Shown here: positions 7,797 to 16,485 of the stretch, in pieces
How the letters are laid out: each line of letters starts with the position of its first letter
Position numbering within the stretch: the stretch's first letter is position 1
NCBI GenBank assembly: GCA_018335275.1
Contig: JAGXKM010000013.1
Coordinates: forward strand, 1-36,791
From: Anaerolineales bacterium
GTDB lineage: Bacteria > Chloroflexota > Anaerolineae > Anaerolineales > UBA11858
DNA length: 36,791 nucleotides
Reading direction: 5' to 3'
Translations under genes and position numbers: made by a program
Notes under the pieces: model-generated
Databases searched by the model: none
What the model saw: only the letters and a program-made list of their open reading frames with translations
Told to the model about the DNA's origin: nothing

Positions 7797-7921
7797 CGAG
7801 AAATAATTGCCAGCAAACTTCCTCCTGCATATTTCTCCCGGACCCCCTCCCGGCCTGCGGAACCCTTTAAAAGTTTCTCTATCTTTCCCTCCCGCGTTTT
7901 CTACCTGGTAGGGAAAGTGAA

Positions 7922-8539
7922 TTAATGGCTTCCAGAGGCAACAATGATGATCGCCGTGGCGATAAACCAGTGAATAAGAAATGGATATAGAACAGATTTC
8001 GTTCGCCATGCAACCCAGCCAAAAGCAAAACCGCCAAAAATAGTCGAAAGGGTTTCCAGATCAGGCTTGCTGAGGTGCGCGATTGAAAAAGGGACGGCCT
8101 GCAGCCAGAGGGCATCCGTCCCGTATTTTTCCGCATATCCGAATAGCAGCCAGCCCCGGAAGAGGAATTCCCAGGCAGCCAGCGCCAGCGCATTCTTCCA
8201 CACTAGGCCATCCACAGCTCGGTGATAATACCCCTGCATTCCTGTGTTATAGCGACCCAGCGCCCAGATAACAGGACCCATCAGGGAGATTCCCAGAAAG
8301 GTGATGACCAGCCCCGCTTTCCAATCCCCCAGTCGCAATCCATACTCCCTGGGATGTTCTCGGAAGACCACTATAATGATCAGCATCGGTATCCCGAAAT
8401 AAAGGATTACACTCTCCCAATGGGGGAAAGGGGTAATGCGGTAATAATACGCTATCAAGATCAGCAGCGTGCTGACCACAGTGAGCCAGACAATTTTTCG
8501 ATCGAAATGGAGTTTTTCTCCCAGGAGTTTTTTTATCAT
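7922..8539 (-). CDS. CPBP family intramembrane metalloprotease (Abi-type)
   Basis: 205 residues from the ATG at 8539 (a TTG at 8572 is also open). At least six membrane helices. The family motifs are WEFLFRG at about 123-129 (Glu124, Arg128), FSIAH at about 151-155 and LIHWF with His190. Canonical members have two adjacent Glu in the first motif (EExxxR); here the first is Trp, a common variant. The family includes CAAX-type prenyl proteases and bacteriocin self-immunity proteins; the substrate here cannot be deduced. No bacteriocin-like gene is adjacent. No strong ribosome binding site was seen for either start. Confidence 0.8.
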   Translation of the reverse strand: MIKKLLGEKLHFDRKIVWLTVVSTLLILIAYYYRITPFPHWESVILYFGIPMLIIIVVFREHPREYGLRLGDWKAGLVITFLGISLMGPVIWALGRYNTGMQGYYHRAVDGLVWKNALALAAWEFLFRGWLLFGYAEKYGTDALWLQAVPFSIAHLSKPDLETLSTIFGGFAFGWVAWRTKSVLYPFLIHWFIATAIIIVASGSH

Positions 8540-9052
8540 CTTCTTTGACCTGGCCTTGAGGCTAATGGACAATCTGATTGAACCTTAAAACGATCAGAGA
8601 AACGAATTGCCATATTCAACCCTCGATTTCCATCATCCCACTCAGATGGCAGCTCGTATCTCTATTCTTACGTTTCAGAACCCATAAGTCATAAAACTTG
8701 ATCGGGCCCGGTTAGCTGACCTGCGGGAGTGAGCTCTATCAAGCGGTAAAGATAATAGTCCGCTTGTTTTTGATTTAGTTGAACATGTTGGTTCCTTCTT
8801 TAATTTTACTAACATAAAAGCTTCATGGAGGCCCCGACAGGGGAGCGAAGCATCCTGCCAGGTGATTTACCCTGGTCCACCGGGCACCTGCAGCCGGTTT
8901 GGCAATTCCGGATCAGGAGTCCTGAAACCAACTTTTGCCTAAAATCGCGTCTGACCTCCGCCGTATGGGCGTTTTCTGACCAGCCCCATACGGCGGTGGT
9001 TAGTTACCATCAATATCTACAAAGCGTAAACCCCCCACACACACATGTCAGA
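8540..9052. other. Intergenic stretch, about 510 bases
   Basis: No convincing gene. The frames here are short and unlike proteins. The only structure is the long hairpin at 8954-9000. Confidence 0.6.
8954..9000. terminator. Long hairpin between genes
   Basis: A 12-bp perfect stem (CCGCCGTATGGG with CCCATACGGCGG), extended by 3 more pairs after one mismatch, encloses a 15-base loop. It lies just downstream of the minus-strand membrane protein gene ending at 9053. It could be a terminator or a REP-like element; there is no strong T-run. Confidence 0.5.
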
Positions 9053-9484
9053 TCAAACTTTCGATATAACCGTCGCCAGTACAAATAAAATGATCACTGA
9101 AATAATCATCAATCCCAAAACAATTGAATAGTTCTCTGGTTCAATTTGGTCCTCAAGATCCATCTTCCTAATTAGCGGGAACAGTCTCCAAAAGAAAGTA
9201 GATATTGAGATTACCAGCGTGATTCCGAATAGATAATGATCTTGAGCATCAACTGTGAGCAGTATAGTAATCAGTAACAAAATAAAGATTAGCTTGGTCC
9301 CCGCCACCCAGTTGACCAGATATTTGATTAAGTTATGAATTTCGGGGTCATTCTTTGATTCTTCCCAAGCCTTGAAAACACCGACACCATTTGCATATTT
9401 TGAGCCGGGGAAAAAGTAGAGTGCAATCACATTCATGATTTCTAGAAGAAGAAAAGCAATGATGGCGACAGAGATGATTTTCAT
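9053..9484 (-). CDS. Four-helix membrane protein, unknown function
   Basis: 143 residues with four predicted membrane helices (about 3-22, 58-80, 86-105, 120-141) and a polar loop between helices 1 and 2 (KAWEESKNDPEIHNLIKYLVN, about 38-58). Between helices 3 and 4 is a short charged loop (RKMDLEDQIEPENY). The family is not recognised. TAGGTAATCTT precedes the ATG. The gene is AT-richer than its neighbours, which may hint at separate origin. Confidence 0.65.
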   Translation of the reverse strand: MKIISVAIIAFLLLEIMNVIALYFFPGSKYANGVGVFKAWEESKNDPEIHNLIKYLVNWVAGTKLIFILLLITILLTVDAQDHYLFGITLVISISTFFWRLFPLIRKMDLEDQIEPENYSIVLGLMIISVIILFVLATVISKV

Positions 9485-9713
9485 AAGATTACCTACTCAT
9501 TTCATCAGGATGTTTTCACCAGATGACCTAAATATCCCTTGAGGTGAAGCTTCCTTGTAAATAATCTAGAAGAAATTAAACCCAATAAAATGGCATACTT
9601 AACAATGGAAAACAAGGCATTTTGAGACGTTTCAGGCCCACCTGGTCCAGAGGGAAATCACCATCAATGCGTCAAAGGTGCTGGGGTAAACTTCTGCCCC
9701 TAAAAGCCCAATG

Positions 9714-10301
9714 TTAATCTAGATTTCCCTGGACGGCGGACTTCAAATCCTCCACTTTATCCTCGGCATACACCCCTTCTCCCTCCCAGAGGATGTCCCC
9801 CTCTTGATTGACCAGGAAGAGATGGATGACTTCCTCGGATTCGATCCCCAGGGCCTCTTTGAAGGCCTCCTTGTCCAGATAGAGGGTGATCGTCCGCTCC
9901 CGCGCCTTTTGATCGGGGATCCCGGCCCGCATGCCCTCATTGATGAAAGTCCGCGACAGGGTGGGCAGTTTGTAAATGGTGGGAAGCTCGTAATACACAA
10001 ATTCCGGGAAGGAGCGCTCCAGCTCCTGGGCGGTGGGGACCCAGGTGTTGACGTCCTCCTGCTGGCGCATCTCAAAAGGGACGATGACCAGGTTCAATTC
10101 CCCTTCAAAATCCCGCGGGAATTCAAACTCCTGGCGCTCCAGATTGAATCCGGACACAACCGGGAAGTGGGGTCCTTCCCGGGTCACCTGCAGGCGGCTC
10201 TCCCCCACGGATACCCCTCTGCTTATCCAGATTCCCACCCCGACCAGGATGATAATTACCAAGACGACGATTCCAATGATCATTTTCTTCTTCCTTTTCA
10301 T
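9714..10301 (-). CDS. Membrane-anchored thioredoxin-fold-like protein (ATP10-like)
   Basis: 195 residues. A Lys-rich start and one membrane helix (about 7-27) anchor the protein with its domain outside. The domain begins NLVIVPFEMRQQEDVNTWVP, where a thioredoxin fold would have its first strand and active-site loop, but it lacks the CxxC. It continues with LPTLSRTFINEGMRAGIPD, then ITLYLDKEAFKEALGI and a final HLFLVNQEGDILWEGEG strand pair, as in thioredoxin-like proteins. The pattern resembles the ATP10 assembly-factor family; this is a moderate guess. AGGAG lies 11 bases before the ATG. The gene stands alone between hairpins and intergenic DNA. Confidence 0.6.
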   Translation of the reverse strand: MKRKKKMIIGIVVLVIIILVGVGIWISRGVSVGESRLQVTREGPHFPVVSGFNLERQEFEFPRDFEGELNLVIVPFEMRQQEDVNTWVPTAQELERSFPEFVYYELPTIYKLPTLSRTFINEGMRAGIPDQKARERTITLYLDKEAFKEALGIESEEVIHLFLVNQEGDILWEGEGVYAEDKVEDLKSAVQGNLD

Positions 10302-10477
10302 GATCCGTGTCCGCTCCTGAAATCACTACTTCCTTAAAAGGATGTATAAGCCTGATGATTTAATTCTACCACTCCGGGCGGATGATCTGGGCCCCTTCCG
10401 CGCCGTGCTGGCTCGCATTGAATGCCAATATATTCGCGGAGATGATCATCAGCCTCCCCAGGGCCTGGTTAAATGGA

Positions 10478-10513
10478 CACGGGAGGCTTCACAAAGATGT
10501 GAAGCCTCCCGTG
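10478..10513. terminator. Perfect 16-bp hairpin
   Basis: CACGGGAGGCTTCACA pairs perfectly with TGTGAAGCCTCCCGTG around the 4-base loop AAGA. It begins about 43 bases beyond the stop codon of the HAAS gene on the minus strand, where it would act as the operon terminator. No T-run follows, so another role (mRNA end protection) is possible. Confidence 0.65.
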
Positions 10514-10555
10514 TGCTGCCGTTATCCGGGGCATTCATGCTCCTCCGTGATCAGA

Positions 10556-11566
10556 TCAATTGATTTCTGACTTGAGTCCCTGGGGGGAATATTCCTTCCC
10601 CAGCTGCGCTTTTAGGAGACGGTAAATCAAGACCACGGTTTCAATACTGGTCACGATCAAGGCCACCCCAAAGGCCAGCCGAAAAGCGTGCATGCCCACC
10701 AAATGAAAGCCCTCTTCCAGCAGCTCGGGGAATTTCTCCAAAGTCATCAGGAACCCTTCCGCGTCCCGCGCTGCCAGCCAGGTGGTATGCGCCCTGACAA
10801 GCAAAGCCAGAACCCCGATACTGAGCAGGTTGACGGCGACCTTGAGGACGCGGGTCACCGTACCCCACCGTCCCTGCCAGAGCAGGTAGATATTCAAGCC
10901 GATCCCTGCCAACAAGGAGATCACAATCCATCCCAGATAGCGGCCCAGGACCGGGTTGGCGTAGAACCTCCCTTCAGGCAAGGTTACAAATCCCACCCAC
11001 TCCGGGAAGGCGACCAGCAGGACCAGAACGAGGATGCTGAACACGACCCCCGCGATCAACTCTCCGCGCTTGACCTCTTCCGTGTCCGTGATCCGGGGCA
11101 GGCTGCTCGGATCCCAATCCTCTTCCAACTCCGGCCGGACCTCAAACCGCTGCAGGATCATGAACACGATCGCCACACTTCCCACGGTCATGGGGATGCT
11201 GTTTAACAAACTGGCCAACGCATCCCAGAGGACAAACGGCTCCCGGCCAATGGCGATCGCCAGCGCCCAGGCCAGGAGCTGGGCCCCGATCACCGCGGCC
11301 AGGGCGATCCCGACCACCATCCGAAATAGGGGGTAAAGCGCAGGGCCGATCAGGTACTGGCCCTCGGGATGATACGAAGCAGCCACTTCGCGGGGCGGAC
11401 CCCACTCTTTCAATAAAGCCCGGGCCTCCTCTTCGCTCGCATCCTCCCCGGCCTGGCTTTCCAGGGCATCCACCAACGAGGAACGCAGCTCGGCGAGGAT
11501 ATCTTCCCGATTCTTCCGGGGCAGGTGCCGCTTTACTTCATGCAGGTATCGATCAATTAATTTCAT
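10556..11566 (-). CDS. HAAS-domain multi-span membrane protein
   Basis: 336 residues. The first 70 residues form a HAAS domain (KLIDRYLHEVKRHLP, then REDILAELRSSLVDALE, then EEEARALLKEWGPPREVAASY), a cytosolic helical signalling module that is regularly encoded next to PadR repressors. The rest is a membrane domain of about seven helices with a charged cytosolic loop (EVRPELEEDWDPSSLP). The start overlaps the end of the PadR gene by 14 bases, so translation is coupled and the pair is one operon. It probably senses or transports something the PadR protein responds to; the ligand is unknown. Confidence 0.85.
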   Translation of the reverse strand: MKLIDRYLHEVKRHLPRKNREDILAELRSSLVDALESQAGEDASEEEARALLKEWGPPREVAASYHPEGQYLIGPALYPLFRMVVGIALAAVIGAQLLAWALAIAIGREPFVLWDALASLLNSIPMTVGSVAIVFMILQRFEVRPELEEDWDPSSLPRITDTEEVKRGELIAGVVFSILVLVLLVAFPEWVGFVTLPEGRFYANPVLGRYLGWIVISLLAGIGLNIYLLWQGRWGTVTRVLKVAVNLLSIGVLALLVRAHTTWLAARDAEGFLMTLEKFPELLEEGFHLVGMHAFRLAFGVALIVTSIETVVLIYRLLKAQLGKEYSPQGLKSEIN

Positions 11567-11930
11567 TTTCTCCTCCTTCTGGAGTTATATCTTCCAGCAT
11601 TTCATCCATCACATGTGCTAATCTCCGCCACTCCCCTGCCAGCGCGTTTAACACGGTCCTCCCCTCAGGGCTGAGGCTGTAGTAGCGGCGGGGGCGGGAT
11701 CCTTCCACGTTCCACTCGCTGGTCAGCAGCCCCTGGTCTTCCAGGCGCCGCAGCAGCGGGTACAGAGTCCCCTGTTCAATCTCCAGCCCTTTCTCATCCA
11801 GGCGGCTGATGAGGTCGTATCCGTACCTCTCTTCATCCAACCTGCTGAGCACAGCAAGGACCAGAATCCCGCGGCGGAGTTCTTGAGTGAGCTTATCAAA
11901 GACATCATGGGGTAGTTTTTCTTGTATCAT
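11553..11930 (-). CDS. PadR family transcriptional regulator
   Basis: About 125 residues from the ATG at 11930 (MIQEKLPHDV); an ATG three codons upstream at 11939 overlaps the -10 box and cannot be transcribed from the promoter seen. The winged helix is clear: ELRRGILVLAVLSRLDEERY, then GYDLISRLDEKG, EIEQGTLYPLLRRLEDQGLL and the wing RPRRYYSLSPEGRTVL (about residues 14-95). The C-terminal dimerisation helix is short (WRRLAHVMDEMLEDI), as in subfamily-2 PadR proteins. It likely represses its own operon through the inverted repeat in the promoter. The downstream HAAS gene overlaps it. Confidence 0.92.
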   Translation of the reverse strand: MIQEKLPHDVFDKLTQELRRGILVLAVLSRLDEERYGYDLISRLDEKGLEIEQGTLYPLLRRLEDQGLLTSEWNVEGSRPRRYYSLSPEGRTVLNALAGEWRRLAHVMDEMLEDITPEGGENEIN

Positions 11931-11937
11931 GTCGCAC

Positions 11938-11967
11938 ATTATACTATATATCTAACAGTATTGTCAA
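11938..11967 (-). promoter_or_regulatory. Strong sigma-70 promoter of the PadR-HAAS operon, probably leaderless
   Basis: On the minus strand a perfect TTGACA (11962-11967) and a perfect TATAAT (11938-11943) are 18 bases apart. Transcription should start about 7 bases past the -10 box, at or next to the A of the ATG at 11930, so the mRNA would be leaderless. No Shine-Dalgarno sequence precedes that ATG. Confidence 0.75.
11941..11961. promoter_or_regulatory. Putative PadR operator (inverted repeat in the promoter spacer)
   Basis: ATACT (11941-11945) and AGTAT (11957-11961) are perfect inverted arms 11 bases apart, between the -35 and -10 boxes and overlapping the latter. PadR dimers bind AT-rich dyads of this kind, so autorepression is inferred. 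Confidence 0.55.
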
Positions 11968-12240
11968 ACACATTATATTAAAAATCCGCGCCTTTTTCAT
12001 GACTATTTTGACTCAAAATCGCTTTTCAAGAGAAAAAAATGTCCAGGACCATCTATAAACCAGTCTTGACTACCGGCCGGGAGCGGTCTTTATCCCCCAC
12101 AGGATCCCCCATCATCATCGATCATGGGTCAGAAACCCAGCCTGTAATGAAAACATGATCCACCCCCGGCTCCCAACTTGACAAACTTACCAGCCTGCCA
12201 TACTATGGAACCACTGTTTTTTGGTAAAGAAAGGAAATTT

Positions 12241-12654
12241 ATGAAAAAGAAGATCTTACTAATTGTTTCCATCAGCACGGCACTTGCCCTCGCCCTGACC
12301 GCTTGTGGATCCCAAACAGAAACAACGGATCTGACCGAACCCGATGATGTCTACTGGGCTTACTACGACGCCTGTTCAAGTCAAGATCCATCCCAGGCAG
12401 AAGGTCATCTCACAGAGAGCGCCAAGCAAAAAACTCAAAACATCGGCGTATGTGGTTTTACGCATGATTCCATAAATACATATGAACAAAAACAGGGAAA
12501 CCCGGCACGGTCATTTCCTGAAGACCCCACATTGACTGTCAATGAAGAGGTTGCATCCCTGACCTGGGTCGATGACCGGGGAAATCTGGCCATTGTCATT
12601 TTGGTCGCTGAGAATGGTAAGTGGAAAATTGAGGAAAGCCGGTGGTCCAAATAA
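12241..12654 (+). CDS. Small lipoprotein, DUF4878-like
   Basis: 137 residues. A classic signal peptide with lipobox LTAC (Cys at about 21) is followed by a short Thr/Glu linker and a compact cone-shaped alpha+beta domain: a YWAYYDACSSQDPSQAEGHL helix pair, then strands ending in AIVILVAENGKWKIEES. This closing GKWKI pattern is typical of DUF4878/NTF2-like extracytoplasmic domains. The ATG at 12241 follows AAAGGAAATTT; an upstream in-frame ATG at 12178 is not supported. Function unknown. It is the only plus-strand gene for several kilobases. Confidence 0.75.
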   Translation: MKKKILLIVSISTALALALTACGSQTETTDLTEPDDVYWAYYDACSSQDPSQAEGHLTESAKQKTQNIGVCGFTHDSINTYEQKQGNPARSFPEDPTLTVNEEVASLTWVDDRGNLAIVILVAENGKWKIEESRWSK

Positions 12655-12807
12655 GCGGGATCTAAACCAACCTCATGAAGGGTTGAGACAGCTCTTCATC
12701 TTTTACGGGTCGATGGCACCCATTGGAAACACCTGGCTCAACACCTTACTTCCACTCACCCAGCGCTGACCGAACTACTCAAGTGAAAAACACAACAGCG
12801 AAGGTTC

Positions 12808-13389
12808 TTAAAGCCCAAACCCTTCCCCCCAGAAAAACCCCAGGTAGCGGGGTACCCCATCCATATAATCCCTGTAGGATTCCCCGTAGGCTTCCAGGCA
12901 GGCCTTTTCCTCCGCGATGACCCGCAAGTGGCCCAGGATCGTGATCGCGACCGCCAGAAGAAGCGCTATCCCTGATCCCATGGCCAGGGGAATGCCCAGC
13001 ACGACCAAGACCAGGGCCACCCACTGGGGATTTCTCGAAAATCGGTAGGCCCCGTCCACAACGGGCTCGCCGAAAGGCGTGTTCCGGTAGTTGAGCAAAG
13101 AAATAACCATGAGGACAAACCCGATGCCATAAAGGCCCGTACCCACCCAGAAGACCGTCGTCCCTATCTGGAGCGGGGTGAAAAAGGCCAGCCCAAACAA
13201 GACAAAGGCCAACACCTTGGCCGCCGCGGCATTGACCTGCACCTCTCGGCCCCACCCGGTTCTATCATACAAGCGGGCCACAACCTCCCGGGGGAAGGCC
13301 CACATCATCACGCCAAATACTCCGTAAAAGGCAACCAGCAGCAACCAGCCGTTCAACCAACCTACCGCAAGCCCTGGAAACCATTCCAT
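12808..13389 (-). CDS. Isoprenylcysteine carboxyl methyltransferase-like membrane protein
   Basis: 193 residues with about five membrane helices. The C-terminal signature of the ICMT/phospholipid methyltransferase superfamily is present: a GAYRFSRNPQWVALVL segment (about 113-129), then RVIAEEKACLEAYGESYRDY and MDGVPRYLGFFWG (about 158-187), where the Glu-Glu and the Tyr-x-x-Tyr region form the SAM and substrate site. Such bacterial enzymes methylate lipids or small molecules; the substrate is unknown. The ATG at 13389 is chosen because AAGG lies 6 bases before it; the TTG at 13395 overlaps this site. Confidence 0.8.
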   Translation of the reverse strand: MEWFPGLAVGWLNGWLLLVAFYGVFGVMMWAFPREVVARLYDRTGWGREVQVNAAAAKVLAFVLFGLAFFTPLQIGTTVFWVGTGLYGIGFVLMVISLLNYRNTPFGEPVVDGAYRFSRNPQWVALVLVVLGIPLAMGSGIALLLAVAITILGHLRVIAEEKACLEAYGESYRDYMDGVPRYLGFFWGEGFGL

Positions 13390-13503
13390 CTTCAACCTTC
13401 TTTCAGACTCACTTTTTCACGAAGAAAACATTCCCATGTATATCTCCACACAACCCCACCTAGGGACCCATCCCTCGAAAGGGATTATGGCGCTGAATAC
13501 GAT

Positions 13504-16170
13504 TCAGGGACAGATGCAATACGGCGCCGTGGTGACCCCTTCGCTCATCGTGCCTCCCGCCGCTTCACATTTCTTAGAACCCAATTCCTTATTGCATTTC
13601 AGGGCGGGAATGGTCACGTTCTCCACTGTGAAGACCGGGTCCGGGCAGCCCTCGGTGTACAACTTCAAATCTTTTTCCTCCCCGACCGCTTCAAGCGGCA
13701 GCTGGAAGTAGCAATACAGCCGGTCCTCAAAGCCTTCCAGGCCGCACGCAAACGCTTCAATCTTATCCAGCTGGGCCTGGTAATCCCAAAGTTCCCCCTC
13801 ACGGGGACCCGGCACGCCGCCGGGAATTTTGAAATACATGGTAAAGTTCATGCTGTCCGGATCTACTTTAAGAAACACCAAAGAGATGTCGATCTCATTG
13901 AACATCCCGCAGTGGTCCGTTACCTTGATGGTGGTATCTTCATAGTCCCCTCCCGGGCCGGTGGAATCGGGATCACCGACATCCATCCAGGTATTGGATA
14001 CCAGCACCCGCAGGGTGTGGCTGCCCAGGTTAGAGTAAAGAACACCCGGCGAGAAGGTTATCGTGTGGGAGCCGCCAGGGGGCAGGTCCGGGATGTTTTC
14101 AAACCCAGCCGGGTTGGGCGGGCCCACCCCGTAGTAGGGAATGAGGACCACGTCGTAGCCGGAGGCTTCCATCGTGCCCTGGTTTTCCACTGTGACCTCC
14201 AACTCCACCCACCCTCCCACCAGAACGGTGGTGCTGGAGAGATCCACGTTGGTGATCACCAGATTCGGGCCGCTGACCGTGATCGTGAAATCCTGAACAT
14301 CCCCGGCCGTGCCGGTTGAGTCGGGATCTCCGCTGGCGTACCAGTCATCTGTGACCAGCACCCGCAGAGTATGGCTGCCCTGGTTGGTGTAAAGCACACC
14401 CGGCGAGAAAGTCACCGTGTGAGAAGCTCCGGGAGCCAGATCGGGCAGGGTTTCATACCCGGCCGGGTTGGGCGGGCCCACCCCGTAATGGGGAATAAGC
14501 ACCAGCTCATACCCCGAGGCGGTATCCGAGCCCTGGTTTTCCACCGTGACCTCCACCTCCACCCACTCATCCACCTGGATGCTGATGCTGGAGAGGTCGA
14601 CATTGCTGATCACCAGGTCCGGGCCTTGCGCGCCGGCAAACTGGAAATCCCAGGCGAAAAGCAGATCCGCCAAGTCCTCCCCTTCGGAAAGCGAGATCTC
14701 CATTTGGCCCTGAGGAGGAACTGTGAATTCTCCGGGGATGAGGATGGTATCGTTTGGGGGCTGAAGCGGGTCAATGCTCAAGCAGTAGTTACCCGCGGTG
14801 GGCGGCGGGATCTCAATCTGGAAACTGCCGTCCGCGGCAGTCACTCCGGTCCATCCCGCTGATGAGATTGGACACCCGCCGCTGCCGAGTTCCAGTTCCA
14901 CGCCTGCCAATCCGGGTTCACCGGGGTCCGCGACACCGTCCGCATTCGCGTCATCGACCACAAGTCCCTCAATAAGGGAAGGGTCTCCCAGGGGAGAGCC
15001 GCCGGTAACCTCAAAGGCGCCCAGATCGCAGGCTGACCCCTGGGGCCTGGTTTCTCCTCGCTGGTCAACTGCAGGGCAGCTTCCCACTGCGGCGCCCACA
15101 GCCGGGCTGTTGGGGTCAATGCTGTGGGTTTCCGTCGGGCCGCCGTTATCTGCCAGGGTACCGAGCAGAGGATCATCCGTGATCGTGAAACCGTGGCAGG
15201 TCCCGTCGCTGTCCAGGTTCGCTCCCGAGATTGAGCTGGAAGTCGGGTAGCTGCAGTCAGCAGGTGCGTTGTCAGCGATGATGGTATTGCTGATCTGAAT
15301 GGTATCCGGCGCCGAGAAGACTGCTCCCGAGGTGGTCCCAATATTCCCGGTGACGGTGGTATAGCTGATGGTCATGGTGCCGGCATTGATGACTGCAGCC
15401 CCGCTGGCGATCTCCGCCAGGGTGGTGGAATTCCCGGAGAGGGTGCTGTTGGTGATCGTCATGGTGCCGTTGTTGGCGATCCCGCCTGCGGATTGGCTGG
15501 CGGTGTTGTTGGCGATCGTGCATCCGGTGACCGTCGCCACCCCGGTGTTGTAAATCCCGCCTCCAGATTCACCCGGTTCCCCGCCGATGTCCACGCCGTT
15601 ATCCTGGAGGGTAGAATCGACGAGGGTCATCGTCCCCGCATTGAAAATCCCTCCACCCCGCATTTTGGCATGATTCGCGGTGATCAGGCTGTCCTGGATG
15701 GTGAGGGTCCCGGCGTTGAACACCGCGCCTCCTGAATTGGGGAGCGGATCCGTGACATCCGGGGGTTCCATCCCCATCCCATCCAGCAGCATGATGTCAT
15801 TGAGCACTAACTCGCCCCCCGGAGAGACATGGAAAAGGCGGATGGCAGCTTTTTGAGCGCCCGTGCTGCGCCGGACGGTAGCCCCATTGCCGTTGATGAT
15901 TATGGAGGAGGTAATGGAGGGCAGACCGTTGTTGCCATCCGTAGTATCCTCGACCGTGCCCAGTTCGTAGACACACCCGGGATCCAAATCAATGGTATCC
16001 GTGCCGGTCCCATTGCTGTTGGCATCATCGATCGCGGTCCGCAGGAAAGCGACCGAGCAGGGCGGAGGAGGCGTGCTGCCCCCGGGGATCGGGAGGTTAC
16101 AAGACAAAATGGCAAAGACGAGAGCGATTGCAGGAGCAATCTTCAATACGTTTTTTCGGACAGGGAACAT
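13504..16170 (-). CDS. Large surface lipoprotein: beta-helix, choice-of-anchor Q and two CARDB domains
   Basis: 888 residues. A signal peptide with lipobox AILSC (Cys24) comes first. Residues about 40-310 form a right-handed beta-helix of repeated turns (GGAVFNAGTLTIQDSLI, GGGIFNAGTMTLVDSTL, GGGIYNTGVATVTGCTI and so on). Residues 318-388 match the choice-of-anchor Q region (LADNGGPTETHSIDPNSPA, ending CDLGAFEV). Next comes an SdrD-B-like carboxypeptidase-regulatory domain (about 400-510), then two near-identical CARDB domains (517-632 and 635-750). The C-terminal 135 residues are Cys-rich and unrecognised. It is probably a surface polymer-binding or adhesion protein. GGAGGTAAGCC precedes the ATG. 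A further lipoprotein gene lies 300 bases upstream on the same strand. Confidence 0.85.
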   Translation of the reverse strand: MFPVRKNVLKIAPAIALVFAILSCNLPIPGGSTPPPPCSVAFLRTAIDDANSNGTGTDTIDLDPGCVYELGTVEDTTDGNNGLPSITSSIIINGNGATVRRSTGAQKAAIRLFHVSPGGELVLNDIMLLDGMGMEPPDVTDPLPNSGGAVFNAGTLTIQDSLITANHAKMRGGGIFNAGTMTLVDSTLQDNGVDIGGEPGESGGGIYNTGVATVTGCTIANNTASQSAGGIANNGTMTITNSTLSGNSTTLAEIASGAAVINAGTMTISYTTVTGNIGTTSGAVFSAPDTIQISNTIIADNAPADCSYPTSSSISGANLDSDGTCHGFTITDDPLLGTLADNGGPTETHSIDPNSPAVGAAVGSCPAVDQRGETRPQGSACDLGAFEVTGGSPLGDPSLIEGLVVDDANADGVADPGEPGLAGVELELGSGGCPISSAGWTGVTAADGSFQIEIPPPTAGNYCLSIDPLQPPNDTILIPGEFTVPPQGQMEISLSEGEDLADLLFAWDFQFAGAQGPDLVISNVDLSSISIQVDEWVEVEVTVENQGSDTASGYELVLIPHYGVGPPNPAGYETLPDLAPGASHTVTFSPGVLYTNQGSHTLRVLVTDDWYASGDPDSTGTAGDVQDFTITVSGPNLVITNVDLSSTTVLVGGWVELEVTVENQGTMEASGYDVVLIPYYGVGPPNPAGFENIPDLPPGGSHTITFSPGVLYSNLGSHTLRVLVSNTWMDVGDPDSTGPGGDYEDTTIKVTDHCGMFNEIDISLVFLKVDPDSMNFTMYFKIPGGVPGPREGELWDYQAQLDKIEAFACGLEGFEDRLYCYFQLPLEAVGEEKDLKLYTEGCPDPVFTVENVTIPALKCNKELGSKKCEAAGGTMSEGVTTAPYCICP
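13921..14622. repeat. Tandem duplication encoding two CARDB domains
   Basis: Two adjacent units of about 354 bases (14275-14622 and 13921-14268) encode copies that share long identical stretches such as YGVGPPNPAG, TFSPGVLY and GSHTLRVLV. DNA similarity is also high, so the duplication is fairly recent or kept similar by conversion. Confidence 0.8.
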
Positions 16171-16485
16171 GGCTTACCTCCATCCAGGCAGCATAGAAAT
16201 ATGGCGGGCAGGGTACCCGGTGTGTTTGAAGGGGGAAAACATTAAGAACCGATAATTGATTAATTAGCTCTTATTATATATGGGAAAGCTTTCTCCGGGG
16301 GAAAATTTTCAATCTTATTCCTGCCAGCTGGCAACTACTTCCCACCCCAAATAAACTTACCAACGGGTACCGGACCATTCACACCCACAAACAGGGAGAA
16401 AAGCAACGATGGGAAGCGATAAAGCGGGAAAAGGTGGGTTGTGAAGACAACAGGAGCAACCATCCACGCTTCTGGATAAGAAAGA
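16171..16485. other. Intergenic stretch, 315 bases
   Basis: No gene. On the minus strand a TATAAT occurs in the AT-rich part around 16270-16280, about 100 bases before the start of the beta-helix lipoprotein gene, but no -35 box at a proper distance was found. Confidence 0.5.

Larger units (their letters stand above)
7491..7921. other. Intergenic stretch, 431 bases, pyrimidine-rich
   Basis: No gene. The stretch is dominated by a C/T-rich tract (listed separately) and, nearer the protease gene, by short AT-rich repeats around AGAATAAC. It lies between the start of the truncated hydrolase and the stop of the CPBP protease gene. Confidence 0.6.
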
